Source: Enterobacter sp. Cy-643 (GTDB taxonomy: Bacteria > Pseudomonadota > Gammaproteobacteria > Enterobacterales > Enterobacteriaceae). Taken from it: a DNA stretch of 64,000 bases. Shown in pieces: positions 44,302-54,132 of this stretch (position 1 is the first letter of the stretch; every line of letters begins with the position of its first letter). The stretch covers positions 806,001-870,000 of the forward strand of contig NZ_VWWV01000001.1 in NCBI RefSeq assembly GCF_011752815.1. The letters are read 5' to 3'. Position numbers and translations under genes: made by a program. The notes below the pieces were generated by a model. The model saw only the letters and a program-made list of their open reading frames with translations, did no database searches and was not told the origin of the DNA.

Positions 44302-44739
44302 TCAGAACGCGGCGCAGACCGGCTGGTCAATGCGCATGACGGATTCCTGCGCAAAGCGGGTTTTATAGATAGAGCGCAGTTCGTCTACCTTTTTGCTGCT
44401 CTCGGCATCGCTGCCGCGAATCAGCATAATCGCTTTACTCGGCTCGTGGGTCACTTCGCCTTTAGCATTCAGCCACTGGCCTTTGGCGTCATATTCGGTC
44501 AGCCCTTCGCGGAAGCGCGGGGTCACGTCTTTATCCACGAAGCTACGCCATTCATTGGCGGTAATTTCCGCGCCGGTTGGACGGCTGATACCGAAATAGA
44601 GCGTGGTTTGCGTCATTGCATCGCCAGCCAGGCACTGTTTAGCCGGGGCGGTAACCGCCGATGTGGTTTTCGCTGGCGTGACGCAGCCCGTCAGAGCCAG
44701 AGCTAATGCCCCGGCCAGTGTTGCTTTATAAAATACCAT
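44302..44739 (-). CDS. DUF3574 family lipoprotein
   Basis: The 145-residue product starts with a lipoprotein signal peptide, MVFYKATLAGALALALTGC, where LTGC is the lipobox. The mature part resembles DUF3574 proteins (TTLYFGISRPTGAEITANEW, with FREGLTEYDAKGQW). Its start overlaps the stop of the MFS transporter by one base (TAATG), so the two form an operon. The function is unknown; it could be an envelope accessory of the exporter. Confidence 0.85.
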   Translation of the reverse strand: MVFYKATLAGALALALTGCVTPAKTTSAVTAPAKQCLAGDAMTQTTLYFGISRPTGAEITANEWRSFVDKDVTPRFREGLTEYDAKGQWLNAKGEVTHEPSKAIMLIRGSDAESSKKVDELRSIYKTRFAQESVMRIDQPVCAAF

Positions 44740-46013
44740 TATCCACCTGTCTTGCTGTCATCATCATTATTAAAATTAAATGCGGAATGATTCCGCCGCG
44801 ATATAAAATTACAATTCCGCACTTTTCGCAAGTCACCGAGCACCAATAGGGCAATAATAATCCCGCAGATGCCGCTGCAGGGCAGAACCCACTGCGCCGG
44901 GAAGTATCCGGCAATCGTTCCCGTTACCAGCGGGACAACTAACGTAATGCCGAGCTGCAGTCGCCAGGTTGCCGCCATCGCGGCGCCAACCTGCGGGCCA
45001 GGGAAACTGTCCATCACGTTGAGCGTGGCGACCAGATAGAACCAGTTGCTGAACAAATGAGCGATAACGATCAGCGGCACCGCCAGCCACAAAGTGCCCG
45101 AGTACCCCACGGCGAAATAGCACAAAGTAAAAAGCAGCAGCGCCAGCATTAGCGGGAAGCTTTTACCCGCCCGGTTGCGCACCTGTTTTTCGCTTAGCAG
45201 GAGCGGGGCGAGCAGTTGCCCAGCGCTGCGGGCAAACAGCAGCGCCAGGCCATTGGCCGCGTTATCACCCGGCAACGCAGGCGCCAGCGCCGGGAGCAAA
45301 GCCATCACGGGGGCGCCGACCAGCGCAAGACTGGGCAACAGCAACAGGCTGCGCTTTTGCACCGGGGTAACGTTCTGCCAGCTAAACTCCTCGCTTTCGA
45401 CCGGGGCGCTGTCTTCTTCTGCCTTCATAACAAAGGCCGCCGAGGCGTACCAGAGCAGCCCTATGGCAACGATGAAACTAATTGCATCCAGCAGCAGCAT
45501 CAGCCAGAGGCTGATGTGGCCATATAATAATGTCCCAAGCCCCACGCCGAAGATAACGTTGGCGGCAAACACCAGCGTTTCAACGCCTGCGGCGGCGGGC
45601 ATGAGTGCGTTAGATAAACCTTGTTTGAAAAGCTGACTTAAGGCCGGCACCGTCAGGCCGGTGCTAAAAGCGGCGGCGGCCTGGCTTAACAACAGCAAGC
45701 CTGGGTGTTCATTCCACAGCGCAAGGCACGGCAGAAGCAGACCCGTAAGACCGAAAACTTCGCCGAGAAGCAGCACAGAAAACGTCGGCCAGCGCTTTAA
45801 TAACCACACGCCAGCAAAGCTGGCAGGCAAGCCGGGTGCAAGGGAAAGGACATAAGCGAGAGAAAGCCAGGCGGGGGTAGCGTGGCTGTTTAACAGCTGA
45901 CTGAAGACCAGAACGTAAGTCAGGCCGTTACCCACAGAAGAAAACAGCAGCGCCAGCCCGAGCAGCGTGAACCAGCGGTGCTGGCGCAGGGCGCGTAGCA
46001 ATAAAAGAAGCAT
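44739..46013 (-). CDS. Major facilitator superfamily transporter
   Basis: The 424-residue protein from the ATG at 46013 (CAGGAAA upstream) has about twelve hydrophobic segments and MFS-like features such as AWLSLAYVLSLAPGLPASFA near the N-terminus. It resembles enterobactin-exporter (EntS)-like or multidrug MFS proteins in layout, but the substrate cannot be assigned. The C-terminus (SRRNHSAFNFNNDDDSKTGG) is unusually polar. It is the first gene of a two-gene operon with the DUF3574 lipoprotein. Confidence 0.85.
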   Translation of the reverse strand: MLLLLLRALRQHRWFTLLGLALLFSSVGNGLTYVLVFSQLLNSHATPAWLSLAYVLSLAPGLPASFAGVWLLKRWPTFSVLLLGEVFGLTGLLLPCLALWNEHPGLLLLSQAAAAFSTGLTVPALSQLFKQGLSNALMPAAAGVETLVFAANVIFGVGLGTLLYGHISLWLMLLLDAISFIVAIGLLWYASAAFVMKAEEDSAPVESEEFSWQNVTPVQKRSLLLLPSLALVGAPVMALLPALAPALPGDNAANGLALLFARSAGQLLAPLLLSEKQVRNRAGKSFPLMLALLLFTLCYFAVGYSGTLWLAVPLIVIAHLFSNWFYLVATLNVMDSFPGPQVGAAMAATWRLQLGITLVVPLVTGTIAGYFPAQWVLPCSGICGIIIALLVLGDLRKVRNCNFISRRNHSAFNFNNDDDSKTGG

Positions 46014-46153
46014 GTTAATTTCCTGATGAAAAAATAGAGTCAAGCCGCCGTGGGAAAACGGCAGCGCGAGATATTTATCGTCAGGAACGGGTTACATTGG
46101 CGTCAGGCTTCTCTTTGTACAGTTGTCTCTAAAAATAGATGAGTATTGGTCAA

Positions 46154-46495
46154 TTACCAGTTGCTGGTGACGCCCGCATACTGTGGTCCGGTCACGCCAC
46201 GGCACTGGTACTCCAGCACCACCTGGGTGCTCAGGCAAAGGGGGCCGCTATAGGTAGTACAGGTCTTGATATCGCTGCCGTAAGGAAGGGCGCTGGCATA
46301 GCCCCATTGTTGGCACTGGCGCGATGCCGTGGACTGGGCGAGGAACTTATCCACTTTGGCGGTTTGCAGCGGCGGCAGACTATAGGCGAGGCGAACAACA
46401 CCGGCAGGCTCATTGGCATTGAGCGGAACAGGCGTTTTGCTTACGGTGCATCCGCCCAGCAACAGGGCGGTAACGGCCAGATAAATGCGCTTCAT
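46154..46495 (-). CDS. yecR: Lipoprotein YecR
   Basis: YecR is a small enterobacterial lipoprotein whose expression in E. coli depends on the flagellar regulon. The product from 46495 has 113 residues, with signal peptide MKRIYLAVTALLLGGC (lipobox LLGGC) and the family segment TPVPLNANEPAGVVRLAYSL. Several Cys residues (CQQWGYA, TCTTYSGPLCLSTQ, YQCRG) may form disulfides. A longer start at 46513 would put AGG too close to the ATG. Its exact role is unknown. Confidence 0.9.
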   Translation of the reverse strand: MKRIYLAVTALLLGGCTVSKTPVPLNANEPAGVVRLAYSLPPLQTAKVDKFLAQSTASRQCQQWGYASALPYGSDIKTCTTYSGPLCLSTQVVLEYQCRGVTGPQYAGVTSNW

Positions 46496-46692
46496 CTTTG
46501 ATTCATACCTCATACTTAACCGCCTTCATGGTAGCACGCGCGGCGGACAGAAAAGCCCGTTCAACAAAGCGGGGCGCAAATTCCATAAATTTCGAATTTT
46601 AAATAATCCCTAATTCAAATTACGAAATAAAAACGTTTAACCTAACGTAAATTCCCCACAAAATACGCGGCGATTTTTTGATCAAAAACGCG

Positions 46693-46719
46693 TCAAGTTT
46701 TGCTGAAACGTGCCGACAA
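46693..46719 (+). promoter_or_regulatory. Sigma-28 promoter of the short chemoreceptor gene
   Basis: TCAAGTTT (46693-46700), an 11-bp spacer and GCCGACAA (46712-46719) match the FliA consensus with one mismatch per box. The receptor gene ATG is at 46836. This places the receptor in the class 3 flagellar regulon. Confidence 0.82.
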
Positions 46720-46835
46720 TAGCGCTACGGCGCGATTTAATTTCACTTATGCAGCTATACAAGGGAATAGATCAGGACGCGCGTCGCTAAAGCCGCACAG
46801 GAAGTGCATTTTATTTTTTACCGGGGAACCAAAAA

Positions 46836-47987
46836 ATGAACATTGTTCGCAATATTAAAATTCGCGCGATGGTGGTGCTGATACAAATTTTTTCAACGCT
46901 GGCATGGATCTGCGTGGCGGGTGCGACGCTATGGCTATTACATAACCTCAAACAACAGCTTGCGCTGAGCCCGGATCAGCTCACGTGGATTAACACGGCC
47001 CAACGGATGCTGATTATCTCCATTGCTATCAGCATTGCGATCGTCATTTTTACAGAACGCTACCTGTGGTTTTGCCTGGTAAAGCCGGTTAATACGATCC
47101 GCCACCACATGCATGTTCTGGCGCAGGGCGAACTGGCTGCCGCGCTGCCGGACTTAGGGCGTAACTGTATTGGCCTGATGGTACCGCCGATTCAAAAAAT
47201 GCAGGAAAACTGGCAACGGGCGGTGAGCCGCATCCGGGACAGCGCCGAGGCTATTCGCACCAACGCCACCGAAGTTTCCGGGGTGAACACCGACCTGTCA
47301 TCCCGCTCGGAGCAACAGGCCGCCGCGCTGGAGCAGACCAGCGCCAGCATGGCGCAGCTGAACAGTACGGTGAAGCTGAACGCCGACAATGCGAATCACG
47401 CCAGCCACCTCGCGCAGAATGCCACCAACACTGCGGTAAACGGCGGGGATTCGGTGAAGCAGGTAGTGAAGACCATGGACGTGATTGCCAGCAGCGCGAA
47501 CAAAATTGTCGATATCACCACGGTGATTAACAGCATTGCGTTCCAGACCAACATTCTGGCGCTAAATGCCGCGGTGGAGGCCGCAAGGGCGGGAGAGCAG
47601 GGCAAAGGCTTTGCGGTCGTCGCCAGCGAAGTGCGTAATCTGGCCAGCCGGAGCGCCGGGGCGGCAAAAGAGATTGAAACGCTGCTCAACGACTCGGTCA
47701 GTAATATTCACACCGGATCGCAGCAGGTGCGAAAAGCGGGAGAAGCGATGGACGAGATCCTTCGCGCCGTGAAGCAGGTGAACGACATCATGGGGGAAAT
47801 TGCCAGCGCCTCCCTCGAGCAAAGTCAGGGCATCGGGCAGGTCGGGATCGCCGTTCGGGAAATGGACAGCGTGACGCAGCAGAACGTGAATCTGGTTCAG
47901 AAGTCGGTGCTATCTTCCGTTGAGCTGGAGAAACAGGCGCACTATCTGCATGACGCGGTGGCAATGTTCCGCCTTAACGCAGTCTGA
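46836..47987 (+). CDS. Methyl-accepting chemotaxis protein with minimal periplasmic domain
   Basis: The 383-residue receptor has two membrane helices (about 10-35 and 58-80) separated by only some 25 residues, where Tar/Tsr have a ligand-binding bundle of about 150. A HAMP-like segment ([20 protein letters not shown]) follows, then a complete signalling domain with the conserved hairpin tip ([20 protein letters not shown] and [19 protein letters not shown]). The C-terminal NWETF pentapeptide that binds CheR/CheB is missing; the protein ends [10 protein letters not shown]. It is driven by its own sigma-28 promoter and followed by a terminator. It may sense intracellular or membrane cues, or depend on other receptors for adaptation. 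Confidence 0.9.
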   Translation: MNIVRNIKIRAMVVLIQIFSTLAWICVAGATLWLLHNLKQQLALSPDQLTWINTAQRMLIISIAISIAIVIFTERYLWFCLVKPVNTIRHHMHVLAQGELAAALPDLGRNCIGLMVPPIQKMQENWQRAVSRIRDSAEAIRTNATEVSGVNTDLSSRSEQQAAALEQTSASMAQLNSTVKLNADNANHASHLAQNATNTAVNGGDSVKQVVKTMDVIASSANKIVDITTVINSIAFQTNILALNAAVEAARAGEQGKGFAVVASEVRNLASRSAGAAKEIETLLNDSVSNIHTGSQQVRKAGEAMDEILRAVKQVNDIMGEIASASLEQSQGIGQVGIAVREMDSVTQQNVNLVQKSVLSSVELEKQAHYLHDAVAMFRLNAV

Positions 47988-48002
47988 AAACCACGCATGT
48001 GA

Positions 48003-48029
48003 AAAAGCAGCCTTCGGGCTGCTTTTTTT
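48003..48029 (+). terminator. Terminator of the short chemoreceptor gene
   Basis: AAAGCAGCC, loop TTCG, GGCTGCTTT, then further T residues, 15 bp after the stop codon. Confidence 0.92.
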
Positions 48030-48255
48030 ATGCCCGACGCGGAGTGGTAACAAAAAATAGGTGAAGCCGATGGGGTAAATCACAGTCCCCGAATGCAGGA
48101 GATCTCGCCGGGTCACCGCGTGGCCTGCTGGTTGTTCGAAAAATGAGTCGTCGCCGGCATTTCGCTTCCTCTTCATCTCTCTGCCAGAGAATGGACTGTT
48201 GCCTGGTGCCGAGGCGCGCAGGTAGACTGTCGCGCAAATAAAACAGGAGATTAAA

Positions 48256-48507
48256 ATGGCCGAACAACTCTCTGCCGATCAGGAACTGGTTTCCGATGTC
48301 GTGGCGTGCCAGTTAGTGATTAAACAAATTCTCGACGTGATTGATGTGATTGCGCCCGTTGAAGTCCGGGACAAGATGGCGGAACAGCTGAAAACCATCG
48401 ATTTTACCACCCATCCGGCGGCTGTTGATCCGGTCACCCGCCGTGCGATTCAAAAGGCCATCGCCCTGATTGAGCTGAAATTTACTCAGCAAAAAGAAGC
48501 GCACTGA
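48256..48507 (+). CDS. yecJ: DUF2766 protein YecJ
   Basis: The 83-residue protein starts [20 protein letters not shown] and is nearly identical in the middle to E. coli YecJ (also 83 residues). It has no signal or membrane segment. AGGAG precedes the ATG. It is convergent with ftnB, as in E. coli. Its function is unknown. Confidence 0.95.
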   Translation: MAEQLSADQELVSDVVACQLVIKQILDVIDVIAPVEVRDKMAEQLKTIDFTTHPAAVDPVTRRAIQKAIALIELKFTQQKEAH

Positions 48508-48530
48508 AGCTGTAGTCAACTGTCAGAAAC

Positions 48531-48558
48531 AAAAAACACCGCCCTTTGCGGTGTTTTT
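48531..48558. terminator. Bidirectional terminator between yecJ and ftnB
   Basis: ACACCGC, loop CCTTT, GCGGTGT, flanked by A and T runs; it serves both convergent genes. Confidence 0.9.
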
Positions 48559-48575
48559 ATCAGAGGTGAAGCTAC

Positions 48576-49079
48576 TCAGTGAGGGCTGTGCTCAACGAAG
48601 CTGAGTACGCGACTGTCGGTCTGGCTCATGCACAGGCCGGCCTTCCTGGCATCGCGCACCTCTTCCAGAATTGTTTTCAGCCGCTCTCCCTGCCGATCCT
48701 GTTCTAACCCAAGCGCCATCAAAAAACTCACCACTCTACCGGCATTGATGGCTTTAGCTTCTTCCTTAAGCGTGGTCAGCGTTTCATGCCGGAGGTGGTA
48801 ATCGTCCAGCGTTTGTTGAAACAGCTCTTCCAGCGTCAGGCAGTGGCAATCAGGCGGGGGCATGGCGCCGACGCTGGGCATGCCGCCGGACTGTTTCATA
48901 AAATTGAAGACGCGCATCATGTGAGTCACGTTGTTTTGTGCCTGGCTGCGTAAAAAATTCGCGCTCCCTGTCAGGCTATGTTTGGCGCACCAGGCGCTCA
49001 GGTGCAGACACAGATGAGAGGCATAGAATTCACGATTAATTTGTGCATTAAGTTTCTGGATCATGCTGGCAGTGGGCAT
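48576..49079 (-). CDS. ftnB: Ferritin-like protein FtnB
   Basis: FtnB is a ferritin homologue; in Salmonella it supports iron-sulfur repair and oxidative-stress survival. The product has 167 residues, as in E. coli, starting MPTASMIQKLNAQINREFYA, with the four-helix ferritin pattern (HLSAWCAKHSLTGSANFLRS). As in other FtnB proteins, several ferroxidase ligands differ from FtnA (for example AQNNVTHMMRVF in place of [12 protein letters not shown]). AAGGAT precedes the ATG on the minus strand. Confidence 0.95.
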   Translation of the reverse strand: MPTASMIQKLNAQINREFYASHLCLHLSAWCAKHSLTGSANFLRSQAQNNVTHMMRVFNFMKQSGGMPSVGAMPPPDCHCLTLEELFQQTLDDYHLRHETLTTLKEEAKAINAGRVVSFLMALGLEQDRQGERLKTILEEVRDARKAGLCMSQTDSRVLSFVEHSPH

Positions 49080-49857
49080 ATAAATATCCTTATTTCATGA
49101 GCACTATTACGAAAAGATGTAATAAACATACGCCGCTCTCATTGATGAGAAAAGTCCTAAGTGGGGCTGTTTTTATTTTTTTTTGATTTTCTTTAAGATA
49201 AAAGAATTACGAAGTTATTCATGTTGGGTTTTTATGTAACATGCTGTATTTGATATAAAATATATCTATCTCCTTTTTCTGCTCATCCCTGTTTTGCTTT
49301 ATATCAGAAATGTCGTTTTTTCAGCTTGTTGATTATTTTTAATGTGAATCATTTTTTAGTTTTTGGCAGGTTTCAATGTTGTCGGTTTGATCGTGTCGAG
49401 GTCATGTTTGTGGTTTCTGTCTCTGATATGGGAATTTTTTCATCTGGATTTCAAACAAAATTTGTACTCGCAGAGCGCAAGAGGCTGCCGCCAACCAGGC
49501 CGCTGTTGTGCAAGAAAAATGCTTCGGTATAAAAAGTAATCAAATCCAGGGGCAGAGATGCAGCAGGATCCGCTGATGCGGCTAATGAATTGATTTTTTA
49601 ACCGGACGCAGCCGAAGGTGGCGCCGTGGGAACTAATGTACGGTTAAACACCGTTTGCATCGCCCGGCAGAAACATCTCCAGCCATAAACCAGGAAACGG
49701 CAGTCTCAGCGCAATCCAAAAATCTTGCCATAGGCGTGAGCATCTACATTATTAATTAAGAAGTTAGCTAAAACGCAGGATAAAAATTTTGTTTTTCAGG
49801 TAATGGCGTGATTAGTCGCTGTGGAATAACCGGGATGAGCAGCAACGTTAAGGCATC
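49080..49857. other. Gene-free, AT-rich region between ftnB and uspC (about 780 bp)
   Basis: No credible gene is seen on either strand; the longest frames have no ribosome-binding site. In E. coli this interval holds the araFGH and otsBA genes, so the region looks like a deletion or replacement scar. The first half is very AT-rich, the second half more balanced. Regulatory RNAs cannot be excluded. Confidence 0.6.
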
Positions 49858-49880
49858 AAAAGCGGAGCAAGCTCCGCTTT
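49858..49880 (-). terminator. Terminator of uspC
   Basis: AAAGCGGAG, loop CAAG, CTCCGCTTT just after the uspC stop on the minus strand. Confidence 0.88.
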
Positions 49881-49895
49881 CTGGCGGGGAGCTGA

Positions 49896-50315
49896 TTAAA
49901 GCGGAACCAGCAGTACATCAACCTGGCTTGACGCCACCACAGCCTTGGCTGAGCACATAACCTTGCCAAAGAAACTCTGATTATGATTACCGCAAAGTAC
50001 CAAATCAACGTCCTGCTTTGCACAGATATCCAGAATGTGCTCGCTTAGTTCCCCAGTGGAAATAATTACCTTTTCAACAGGATATTGCGCTTTCTCTTTA
50101 AGCTCAGCGAGAAAAAGATGGGTTTCTTCCAGCATCAGGTCGCGGAGATTCTCCATCATGGGAGCGGCAAGCTGATTATACAGTTCAGGATCGGACGCGA
50201 GCGTGACCAGCGTAATTTTTCCGTTGACGGGTTTGACGATGGAGACGGCCTTTTGTACCAGACGATGGCTTTCAGGCGTGATAGCAACGGCAACCAGCAC
50301 ATGACGATAGCTCAT
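49896..50315 (-). CDS. uspC: Universal stress protein C
   Basis: UspC belongs to the UspA fold; in E. coli it supports salt stress signalling and motility. From the ATG at 50315 (GGAGGGG upstream) the product has 139 residues, starting MSYRHVLVAVAITPESHRLV. The C-terminal part has DLVLCGNHNQSFF, in place of the GxxGxS-type nucleotide motif of ATP-binding Usp proteins, as is usual for the UspACD group. It is divergent from flhDC, as in E. coli. Confidence 0.95.
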   Translation of the reverse strand: MSYRHVLVAVAITPESHRLVQKAVSIVKPVNGKITLVTLASDPELYNQLAAPMMENLRDLMLEETHLFLAELKEKAQYPVEKVIISTGELSEHILDICAKQDVDLVLCGNHNQSFFGKVMCSAKAVVASSQVDVLLVPL

Positions 50316-51253
50316 ATAACCCCTCCACATTTAGTGTGCATTGTTAACATTTTCTTACACCAGTTGTGGCTCAGGCGCAACGCATGTCGCGGTACGAAAT
50401 GTGAAGCCACTCATAGAAATTGTTTAGTTATTCTTATGAAACGAATTTGCAACATTGTTTCGTAGACGAAATGTGAAAATTTTCCATCAGGCGAACGGAT
50501 TAATTTGAGAACCTGGATCGAGTGATAACTTTCGGTAACCGGTGCTTTTGAAATCATAACGCTCGGTTAAAATGCCGCTATAATTTCACTTAAGTCCATG
50601 AATAACAGCAGATTACTCTGAACAGCTTTCATAAAGTGTGATCGTTCAGACATTCCTGGCCGCCAGTATCAGATAAAAAGCAATGACAACTCATGGAGTT
50701 GTGATCTTTCAGTGTCACTATTCGTCTGCCGGCTTCGGTAAAATTCTCAATCAGATGAAAAAGTAAGCAAATGAAAAGCGATTCTGATGCTTTTCACTCC
50801 GAAGGATGATGTATTTATGTGATCTGCGTCACATAAATTCCAAAATCGCAGGTGGCTGCATTGTATGTGCCAGGGGCTGCGAGTAGAGTTTGCCCGAATT
50901 AGGAAAAATCTTAGTTTTTTGTAATAAAATGATGAACGACAACAGGCGTTCGGGCTCTGTCAGGGAAATGGCTTCTTCTGTGGGATGCGAAGAGGTTTAG
51001 TCAGGGCTAAAGATTTATCCGTGCATTTTGGCCGTTACGATTGTTTTAATTTAACCGGGGCGACCCGGCGACATCGCGGGGTGCGGTAACAACCCCCTAA
51101 TAGTTCAGAAAACAGTAATGGCGCGACAGATGCGCTTCGGATTCTTACAACCGTAAGTTTCTGAAGAATTTACTCGCGCTGACACGTTACTGTCATCCGA
51201 CATATTTAGGCTGGGCCGCATACAATAATAGTTGGTTATTCGGGATGGAAAAA
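50316..51253 (+). promoter_or_regulatory. Long flhDC control region
   Basis: About 940 bp separate uspC from flhD, containing no gene. In E. coli this region integrates CRP, H-NS, OmpR, RcsB, LrhA and other signals, and the mRNA has a long leader bound by CsrA and small RNAs. Here a CRP site is visible at 50815-50836. Other sites could not be assigned with confidence. The uspC promoter also lies here. Confidence 0.7.
50815..50836. promoter_or_regulatory. CRP-binding site upstream of flhDC
   Basis: TTATGTGATCTGCG followed by TCACATAA gives perfect TGTGA-N6-TCACA half-sites. CRP-cAMP activation of flhDC is established in E. coli. The site is about 420 bp before the flhD start, consistent with a long mRNA leader. 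Confidence 0.88.
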
Positions 51254-51604
51254 ATGCATACTTCCGAGTTGCTAAAACATATTTACGACATCAATTTGTC
51301 GTACTTATTGCTTGCACAGCGTCTTATTAGTCAGGACAAAGCTTCGGCTATGTTTCGCTTGGGTATCGCTGAAGATATGGCAAATACGTTAGGGGAACTT
51401 ACGTTGCCCCAAATGGTGAAATTGGCAGAAACTAACCAGTTAATTTGTCAGTTCCGTTTCAGCGAAAGTCAGGCAATTACTCGCTTAACACAAGACTCCC
51501 GTGTGGATGATTTACAGCAAATTCATACCGGTATTTTGTTATCTACCCGTTTATTAAATGAGGTGTCGTCGCCCGCCGAGGCACCTAAGAAAAAAAGGGC
51601 ATAA
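51254..51604 (+). CDS. flhD: Flagellar master regulator subunit FlhD
   Basis: FlhD with FlhC forms FlhD4C2, which activates class 2 flagellar promoters with sigma-70. The product is 116 residues from the ATG at 51254 ([20 protein letters not shown]). A start at 51245 would add MEK, but GGATGG is better placed for 51254. The helical protein is highly similar to E. coli throughout, ending PKKKRA. It is three bases from flhC. Confidence 0.97.
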   Translation: MHTSELLKHIYDINLSYLLLAQRLISQDKASAMFRLGIAEDMANTLGELTLPQMVKLAETNQLICQFRFSESQAITRLTQDSRVDDLQQIHTGILLSTRLLNEVSSPAEAPKKKRA

Positions 51605-51607
51605 CAA

Positions 51608-52186
51608 ATGAGCGAGAAAAGTATTGTCCAGGAAGCTCGCGACATTCAGCTTGCTATGGAGCTGATAACACTGGGTGCCCGACTGCAAATGCTGGAAAGC
51701 GAAACGCAGTTGAGCCGTGGTCGCCTGATCAAACTCTACAAAGAACTCCGTGGAAGTCCTCCTCCAAAAGGGATGCTGCCTTTCTCTACTGATTGGTTTA
51801 TGACCTGGGAGCAAAACATTCATGCTTCCATGTTCTGCAATGCCTGGCAGTTTTTACTTCGTAGTGGGCTCTGTACCGGCGTTGATGCGGTGATTAAGGC
51901 CTATCGACTCTATCTTGAACAATGTCCTTCCCAGTCAGATGGCCCGCTATTGGCGCTGACTCGCGCCTGGACACTGGTGCGTTTTGTTGAGAGCGGCATG
52001 CTCCAGCTCAGCCAGTGTAACTGCTGTGGGGGCAATTTTATTACCCACGCCCATCAGCCGGTCGGCAGCTTTGCCTGCAGTCTGTGCCAGCCGCCATCAA
52101 GGGCGGTAAAAAGACGTAAACTTTCCCAGAATGCTGCCGATATTATTCCACAACTGCTGGATGACCAGGTGGAACAGGCTGTGTAA
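51608..52186 (+). CDS. flhC: Flagellar master regulator subunit FlhC
   Basis: FlhC is the main DNA-binding subunit of FlhD4C2 and carries a structural zinc. The product has 192 residues, as in E. coli. The zinc ligands are visible in QCNCCGG and FACSLCQPP. Its 3' end contains a sigma-28 promoter for motAB. Confidence 0.97.
   Translation: MSEKSIVQEARDIQLAMELITLGARLQMLESETQLSRGRLIKLYKELRGSPPPKGMLPFSTDWFMTWEQNIHASMFCNAWQFLLRSGLCTGVDAVIKAYRLYLEQCPSQSDGPLLALTRAWTLVRFVESGMLQLSQCNCCGGNFITHAHQPVGSFACSLCQPPSRAVKRRKLSQNAADIIPQLLDDQVEQAV
52117..52143 (+). promoter_or_regulatory. Sigma-28 promoter of motAB-cheAW inside flhC
   Basis: TAAACTTT (52117-52124), an 11-bp spacer and GCCGATAT (52136-52143) match the FliA consensus with one mismatch in each box. 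It lies within the last codons of flhC, about 170 bp before motA, and upstream of the flhDC terminator. Confidence 0.85.
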
Positions 52187-52209
52187 CAGATTCTGTGTTT
52201 GCGTATTCC

Positions 52210-52240
52210 AGCAGCGGTGAGTGATTGCCGCTGCTTTTTT
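52210..52240 (+). terminator. Terminator-like hairpin between flhC and motA
   Basis: AGCAGCGG, a 10-nt loop, CCGCTGCT and a T run. It should end the flhDC transcript. The motA transcript from the promoter within flhC must pass it, so it may be leaky or regulated. Confidence 0.8.
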
Positions 52241-52311
52241 TATGCCCAAACGCGACGCTGCACCTGCCTCCTGGGCATCCTCGCTACACTCAACGGCGTA
52301 AGGATGATCTC

Positions 52312-53202
52312 GTGCTGATTTTAATAGGTTACCTGGTTGTTTTAGGGACAGTGTTCGGCGGTTACATGTTGACCGGCGGCCACCTTGGCGCACTTTATCA
52401 ACCTGCTGAATTTGTGATCATTGGTGGGGCGGGTATTGGGGCGTTTATCGTAGGGAATAACGGCAAGGCGATTAAGGGCACCTTAAAAGCGCTGCCGCTG
52501 CTCTTCAGACGGTCAAAATATACCAAAAGCATGTATATGGATTTGATGGCATTGCTTTATCGTCTGATGGCTAAGTCGCGTCAGCAGGGCATGTTTTCAC
52601 TTGAAAGAGACATTGAAAACCCAAAAGAAAGCGAAATCTTCGCCAGCTATCCGCGTATTTTAGCGGACACCATGATGCTTGATTTTATTGTCGATTATTT
52701 GCGTTTAATCATCAGCGGAAATATGAATACATTCGAAATTGAAGCGCTGATGGATGAGGAAATCGAGACCCATGAAAGCGAGGCGGAAATACCGGCCAAC
52801 AGCCTTGCGCTAATGGGAGATTCATTACCCGCCTTCGGTATTGTTGCTGCGGTAATGGGGGTTGTGCACGCTCTTGCATCCGCTGACCGTCCCGCTGCGG
52901 AATTAGGCGCATTAATTGCTCACGCTATGGTGGGTACTTTCCTCGGTATTTTACTGGCCTACGGTTTTATTTCCCCATTAGCGAGCGTACTGCGCCAAAA
53001 AAGTGCTGAAACCACCAAAATGATGCAGTGTGTGAAGGTCACTTTACTCTCCAGCCTCAACGGTTATGCGCCGCCAATTGCGGTTGAATTTGGCCGTAAA
53101 ACGCTTTACTCCAGCGAGCGTCCATCGTTCATTGAACTGGAAGAGCACGTCAGAGCGGTACGTTCTCCGAACGCGCAGCGTGCGACGGAAGAAGAAGTAT
53201 GA
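52312..53202 (+). CDS. motA: Flagellar motor stator protein MotA
   Basis: MotA and MotB form the proton-driven stator around the rotor. From the GTG at 52312 the product has 296 residues (E. coli 295), starting [20 protein letters not shown]. Four membrane helices and the large cytoplasmic loop are evident, with the conserved Pro-containing segments ([28 protein letters not shown]). An upstream in-frame start at 52225 is not conserved. It overlaps motB by four bases. Confidence 0.96.
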   Translation: MLILIGYLVVLGTVFGGYMLTGGHLGALYQPAEFVIIGGAGIGAFIVGNNGKAIKGTLKALPLLFRRSKYTKSMYMDLMALLYRLMAKSRQQGMFSLERDIENPKESEIFASYPRILADTMMLDFIVDYLRLIISGNMNTFEIEALMDEEIETHESEAEIPANSLALMGDSLPAFGIVAAVMGVVHALASADRPAAELGALIAHAMVGTFLGILLAYGFISPLASVLRQKSAETTKMMQCVKVTLLSSLNGYAPPIAVEFGRKTLYSSERPSFIELEEHVRAVRSPNAQRATEEEV

Positions 53203-54128
53203 AGAATCAGGCCCATCCCATCGTTGTCGTAAAGCGCCGCAAGCACAAGGGACACGGCGGGGCGGCCCACGGCTCCTGGAAAATTGCCTACGCAGACTTT
53301 ATGACCGCGATGATGGCTTTCTTCCTGGTCATGTGGCTGATTTCCATCTCCAGCCCGAAAGAGCTGGCGCAGATTGCTGACTACTTCCGCACTCCGCTGG
53401 CTCAGGCCATTACCGGCGGCCAGCGTATCGCCGACAGCGAAAGCCCCATTCCGGGCGGGGGCGATGACGTCACCCAGCAGCAGGGCGAAGTGAAAAAGCA
53501 GCCCAACATTGAAGAGCTGCGCAAGCGCATGGAAGCCAACCGCCTGAAGCGCATTAAAGGCGATCTGGATCAGCTTATCGAGTCCGACCCTAAACTGCGT
53601 GCGCTTCGCCCGCATCTGCAAATCGACCTGGTGCAGGAAGGGCTGCGTATTCAGATTATCGACAGCCAGAACCGGCCGATGTTTAAAAACGGCAGCGCGG
53701 AAGTGGAGCCTTACATGCGCGACATTCTGCGCAAAATCGCCCCGGTGCTGAACGGTATTCCTAACAAGATCAGCCTGTCCGGTCATACCGATGACCTGCC
53801 TTATGCCAACGGCGAGCGCGGCTACAGTAACTGGGAGCTTTCCGCCGACCGCGCGAATGCTTCCCGCCGTGAACTTGTGGCCGGCGGCCTCGATGACGGC
53901 AAAGTGCTGCGCGTCATCGGGATGTCCTCACAGATGAGCCTCTCCAAACGCGGAGGCGGGGACGCCATTAACCGTCGCATCAGTTTGCTGGTGCTTAATA
54001 AACAGACCGAAGACGCCATCATGCACGAGAACTCCGAGAGCGAGAACCAGCCTCTCAGCGTTCTGCAGCAGGATCCTACGGCGGCTCCGGCGAATAACGC
54101 AGTTGCGCCACAACCAGGCACGAGGTGA
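53199..54128 (+). CDS. motB: Flagellar motor stator protein MotB
   Basis: MotB anchors the stator to peptidoglycan and supplies the proton-binding Asp. The product has 309 residues (E. coli 308). The single membrane helix includes [17 protein letters not shown] with the key Asp at 33. The periplasmic OmpA-like peptidoglycan-binding domain is visible ([33 protein letters not shown]). It is co-transcribed with motA and cheA. Confidence 0.97.
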   Translation: MKNQAHPIVVVKRRKHKGHGGAAHGSWKIAYADFMTAMMAFFLVMWLISISSPKELAQIADYFRTPLAQAITGGQRIADSESPIPGGGDDVTQQQGEVKKQPNIEELRKRMEANRLKRIKGDLDQLIESDPKLRALRPHLQIDLVQEGLRIQIIDSQNRPMFKNGSAEVEPYMRDILRKIAPVLNGIPNKISLSGHTDDLPYANGERGYSNWELSADRANASRRELVAGGLDDGKVLRVIGMSSQMSLSKRGGGDAINRRISLLVLNKQTEDAIMHENSESENQPLSVLQQDPTAAPANNAVAPQPGTR

Positions 54129-54132
54129 TAGC

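Noticed and set aside
46514-48255. Homologue of the small protein/RNA gene azuC
   Set aside because: I looked for an AzuC-like peptide near yecR-yecJ and saw none.
49326-49532. 68-codon open frame between ftnB and uspC
   Set aside because: No ribosome-binding site, Phe/Val-rich composition expected of AT-rich noncoding DNA, no family resemblance.
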